Shown one piece after another: positions 60,901 through 64,000 of a stretch of 64,000 nucleotides of DNA. Position numbers and translations under genes: made by a program. The stretch is from Morella rubra. Lineage: Eukaryota; Streptophyta; Magnoliopsida; Fagales; Myricaceae. The stretch is from NCBI GenBank assembly GCA_003952965.2, contig CM025853.1:9767151-9831150 (forward strand), given 5' to 3'. The stretch's first letter is position 1; each line of letters opens with the position of its first letter. The notes under the pieces were generated by a model. The model did no database searches, was not told where the DNA came from, and saw only the letters and a program-made list of their open reading frames with translations.

Positions 60901-62727
60901 AAGACCTACGTAGATTGTACTGAATTTTAGTAGTTATCTTCCATGTTTTGTAGATGTACATAGAAGGCAGAATTGGTACTCTTTTGTGATACAAAGATTG
61001 GAATAAAGAGTCTTGATGATGTTTATTTCTTAGAATCCTATTACTTTAACGATCCTCCCACTGGCCGTAACCTCAGTTTAATAGCGGCGTCCATTACTAT
61101 AAGACAACACTTAAGGTCTTGACAGTTCGGGCTATTACACCACCCCTTGCCCGAAATCCTTAAATACTCCTTATGGTGGAAACTCAATTGCTGGGGAAAG
61201 AATTAGCTCATAAGCCAACCCGTTCATGGGCCTCGCAGCAAAAGTTGACAAAACTTGGTGAAAACTGCAAAGTAGTTAGCCCAACTTACTGGCAGGGAAA
61301 ATAAAAAAAATGAACACCACATTCCACCACTGGATTTTCACATCTAACTAGACTCCATCGAAGATTATCCCAGATAATCGATCAGATGTCTTGCTTTGAT
61401 TTTGAAAGGTAAGAATCTATTCTGAGCGTTTGTTATTTTCAGTGGTTTGTGTTATATAAATTTTTATAATGCAAATCAATACTGCTTATTTTCAGATAAA
61501 TTTAATGGTAAAATGATTGTCCCAAAAGCATCTTTTCAGAGTAATGTTTTCGCGAGATAACAAAATGCAATGCAAATCAACAATATGGAGATATTGGTTT
61601 GTTTTGTATCAGTGTCTTTTGTTTGTTATATTTGTCCTAAAGAAAGTCTTGTTTTTTTATGCTGTTTTCCTTCTTCTATATTATATGCACGAATCTGTTT
61701 TGTTTTCTGCTGTTGTGTTTCGATTCCGGCCTTGCCGCCCTTCGCCCTTTTTAAATAATTTCGCTAAGCTTAAGGTGTAGTGTATGATCAATTTCTTAGT
61801 ATTAATAATTTTGGTCTCTGAATGGTAGTTCATTTCACTTTATTATTAGACTTCTATATTTTTGTTGCACTAATGAAATTGTTTCGTTTTGTATAATCTG
61901 TTTTTCAAATCGCATTGATATTACAAACATTACAACAATGTTGGGCTACCAAGGGCCGCCCCTGTGCCTATTTATGGACATTTTTTTTACCACATGCTTA
62001 TCCGATGTCCTGTTCACTCCCCACCCCTGGTTTTGCTGTCACTTGCATCTTCTTCCCCATTTTCTCTTCATCTTTCCTTTTCAGAAGCGATGATTTTGCT
62101 CCATATGTGAACGATTGTTAGTCTTGGATTAATTTTATTCTTTCCGATGTGTTATTTGTTTCACTTCAGACAACTTACGAGAACTTCCGTTACCGATATG
62201 ATAAGAAGGAGAACCCATATAATGGTGGAACGGTGAAGAACCTGAGAGAAATTTTCTTCTCTAAAGTTCCCTCTTCAATGAATAAATTCCGATCATTTGT
62301 TGAGAAGAATGAACCTATAATGGTCCCGTCTATGATGGCAAATCTTGGGGAAGCCATCATTTGCCCAAAGGAGAAAATTAACATTGAGATGGGAACTAAG
62401 TGCACAGAGGGCAGTGGTTTCTCACTTCCAGAAATTTTGCGGAACTTAGACTATGATGATTTGGAGGACAATATGATGAAGAGTGTGGAGGAAGAAGGAA
62501 TACCTGCTTTTGACCTAGGTTTGACTGGTGAGCAAGAATTGAAACAATTTGTTCAAAGCTCCTCAATTGGAGATGGAGTGAGGATGTCCAGTCAACAATC
62601 CTCTGCTGGTGATGGAGCTGGAGAATGTGATCGAAGCTCCATGGCTACCAACGCAACCAAAGCGGTTAAGAGAACTGATGATGGAAATAACTTGCACCCT
62701 TCCACAGCATCAGTTTTTCAAGCATAA
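57902..62727 (+). CDS. Palmitoyltransferase (DHHC/PAT family), last two exons
   Basis: This is the C-terminal half of a plant protein S-acyltransferase, an integral membrane enzyme that attaches palmitate to cysteines. Exon A (57902-58123) follows GGTTGCAG and encodes NYRFFFMFISTSTILCVYVF, the third membrane segment, then NILIVYCFIAVWFVGGLTVF, the fourth. It ends TNQ at a GTAACC donor. Exon B (62170-62727) follows CACTTCAG and opens with TTYENFRYRY, the TTxE motif of the family, then NPYNGGTVKNLREIF and a long polar tail ending VFQA. Both exons are in phase 0 and free of stops: 259 codons. The DHHC-CRD and first two membrane segments, which lie on earlier exons in relatives, were not found upstream. 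The gene may be 5'-truncated, or its early exons may lie very far away. The intron holds a solo LTR. Confidence 0.85.
58562..58693. repeat. CT-rich microsatellite tract
   Basis: Runs of CTCTCT with interruptions end in an 18-base TC run directly before the solo LTR. It lies in the PAT intron. Confidence 0.9.
58696..61139 (+). mobile_element. Solo LTR, about 2.4 kb, in PAT intron
   Basis: It starts TGTCATACCCCGAGC and ends GTTCGGGCTATTACA, i.e. TG...CA. It is flanked by TCACC and CCACC, a 5-bp target duplication with one difference. A TATA-type box (CCTATAAATAAGG, about 59574) and a late ACTGAGTCATTTGGACTCAC fix the plus orientation. No coding interior is present, as expected after LTR-LTR recombination. 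It is a large LTR of probable Ty3/gypsy-type or similar element. Related text occurs at 39600-41400. Confidence 0.7.
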
Positions 62728-62824
62728 AGGTTCTCTCTCCCTCTATCTTACACATTCTGAATTTTCTCACTTTTTAATTTTATTTTCATCTAGAATTTTG
62801 CTGTTGCTTGCCACTAAAACTAGT

Positions 62825-64000
62825 TGAAGAAAGAATGAAACTTTCTGTATATTGCTTGAATGAATAATATCGTACATGTAACGTCTCTATTTATAATACC
62901 ATAGAGAGGTATATACACAAGGAATTAATTCCTGAAATCTGCCTAAATCAAGAATACCGAATATCTCCAAATATTACTATTCCTAATTACCCCATAATAT
63001 CCGGGGATATTATACACACTCCATGATTCTTGGATACTCTTCATGATACTTGGGATTTCTACACTCCCCCTCAAGTTGGATCGTAAATATTGATAATTTC
63101 CAACTTGCCGATAAAGTCATCAAAACTTTGCCGAGACAATCCTTTTGTGAAGACATCCGCTGTTTGTTCTTTTGTAGGGATATAGGTCATACAAATGATC
63201 CCATCTTCAACCTTTTCCTTGATGAAATGTCTGTCAACTTCTATGTGTTTGGTTCGGTCATGTTGAACTAGGTTGAGAGAAATGTTTATGGCTGCTTTGT
63301 TATCACAGTAGAGTTTAATCGGTAATTTTACTCTAACATGTAGTTCTTCTAAGAGTTTCTTTAGCCATAGCCCTTCATACATTCCCTGCGCAACTGCTCT
63401 GAACTCAGCTTCGGCACTACTTCTAGCCACTACATTCTGTTTCTTGCTTCTCCAAGTTACCAAGTTACCCCATACAAATGTGCAATATCCAGTGGTAGAT
63501 CGTCTATCTTCTACTGAGCCTGCCCAATCAGCATCTATGAAGATCTCCACTCCTTTGCTTTCACTTTTCTTGAAGAATAGCCCTCTACCTAAAGACCCCT
63601 TAAGGTATCTGAGAATCTTGTACACCGCTTCTAGATGAGTTTCGTTTGGTGAATGCATGTGTTGGCTTGCCACACTAACAGCAAATGCAATGTCAAGTCT
63701 GGTATGTGACAAGTAGATTAGCTTGCCAACTAGTCTCTGGTATCTTCTTTTCAATTGGTCTTCCAACGCCTCCATTCTTTTTCCTGCTTCTATGGGAGTG
63801 TCACTTGGTTTACATCCGAGCATACCAGTCTCGGTTAGGAGGTCAAGAATGTACTTCCGTTGAGATACACTAAGGCCCGTTTTTGATCTAGCAACTTCCA
63901 TACCCAAGAAGTATCTCATCTGTCCTAGATCTTTCACCTCAAATTCCGTGGCTAGCATATTCTTCAGTCTTGCCATTTCTTCTATATTATCTCCAATTAG
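62825..64000 (-). mobile_element. Ty1/copia retrotransposon, 3' part, cut by window end
   Basis: The 3' LTR (62825-63063 on the minus strand, about 239 bp) starts TGTAGAAATCCC and ends TTTCTTCA. It is preceded by the polypurine text CTTGAGGGGGAG. Next to it the pol region (63071 to the window edge) shows the end of reverse transcriptase (KDLGQMRYFLGMEVARSK) and a full RNase H (DADWAGSVEDRRSTTGYC, SSAEAEFRAVAQG, HIEVDRHFIKEKV, TADVFTKGL). The visible part looks whole, so the copy seems young. The 5' part and target duplication lie outside the window. It sits about 100 bp past the PAT stop codon, antisense to that gene. Confidence 0.93.

Overview
This window is nuclear DNA of a flowering plant. 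The evidence is GT-AG introns of plant size, a plant-type PP2A scaffold gene, an ALMT malate channel, a P-class PPR gene and many plant transposon families (CACTA, hAT-like, PIF/Harbinger, Mutator, copia, large LTRs, MITEs, a SINE). The species cannot be named from the sequence.

Layout. 1-7074: repeats, with a hAT-like element (434-1588) and a 4.7-kb CACTA element (2338-7071) that carries a small spliced transposase-associated gene and an inverted copy of its own flanking DNA. 8663-10093: a GT47 xyloglucan-galactosyltransferase-like gene whose last quarter is broken by several frameshifts. 11973-20820 (minus): an intact 12-exon PP2A regulatory subunit A gene, 587 aa. 22470-27057 (minus): an intact 6-exon ALMT gene with a retroposon in intron 1. 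29729-30057 (minus): a small heavy-metal-associated (HMA) domain gene whose first exon was not found. 32431-33861 (minus): an intact intronless PPR CDS. Its 5'UTR and promoter are a diverged copy of those of the PP2A gene about 13 kb away.

35-57 kb is transposon territory. It holds a large LTR-like block split by a PIF/Harbinger element, 3.2 kb of CT-rich mosaic DNA, an unexplained decayed stretch, a Mutator-like element with a convergent GRF zinc-finger reading frame, a PIF-type MITE, an LTR fragment of SIRE-like type and a copia 3' end. 57902-62727 (plus): the last two exons of a palmitoyltransferase (DHHC/PAT) gene, separated by an intron holding a 2.4-kb solo LTR. No DHHC-bearing exon was recognised upstream. 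62825-64000 (minus): the 3' part of a copia element that runs off the window.

The host genes do not form a pathway; they are ordinary neighbours. The most notable points are the shared PP2A/PPR promoter-5'UTR cassette, the duplicated splice acceptor and start codon of the PP2A gene (which creates an overlapping uORF), the CACTA element that captured its own flank in inverted orientation, and the PIF element and MITE with the same terminal sequence. Nothing here looks like a wholly new biological system. Exon coordinates were read by eye from splice signals and protein-family knowledge, without alignment.
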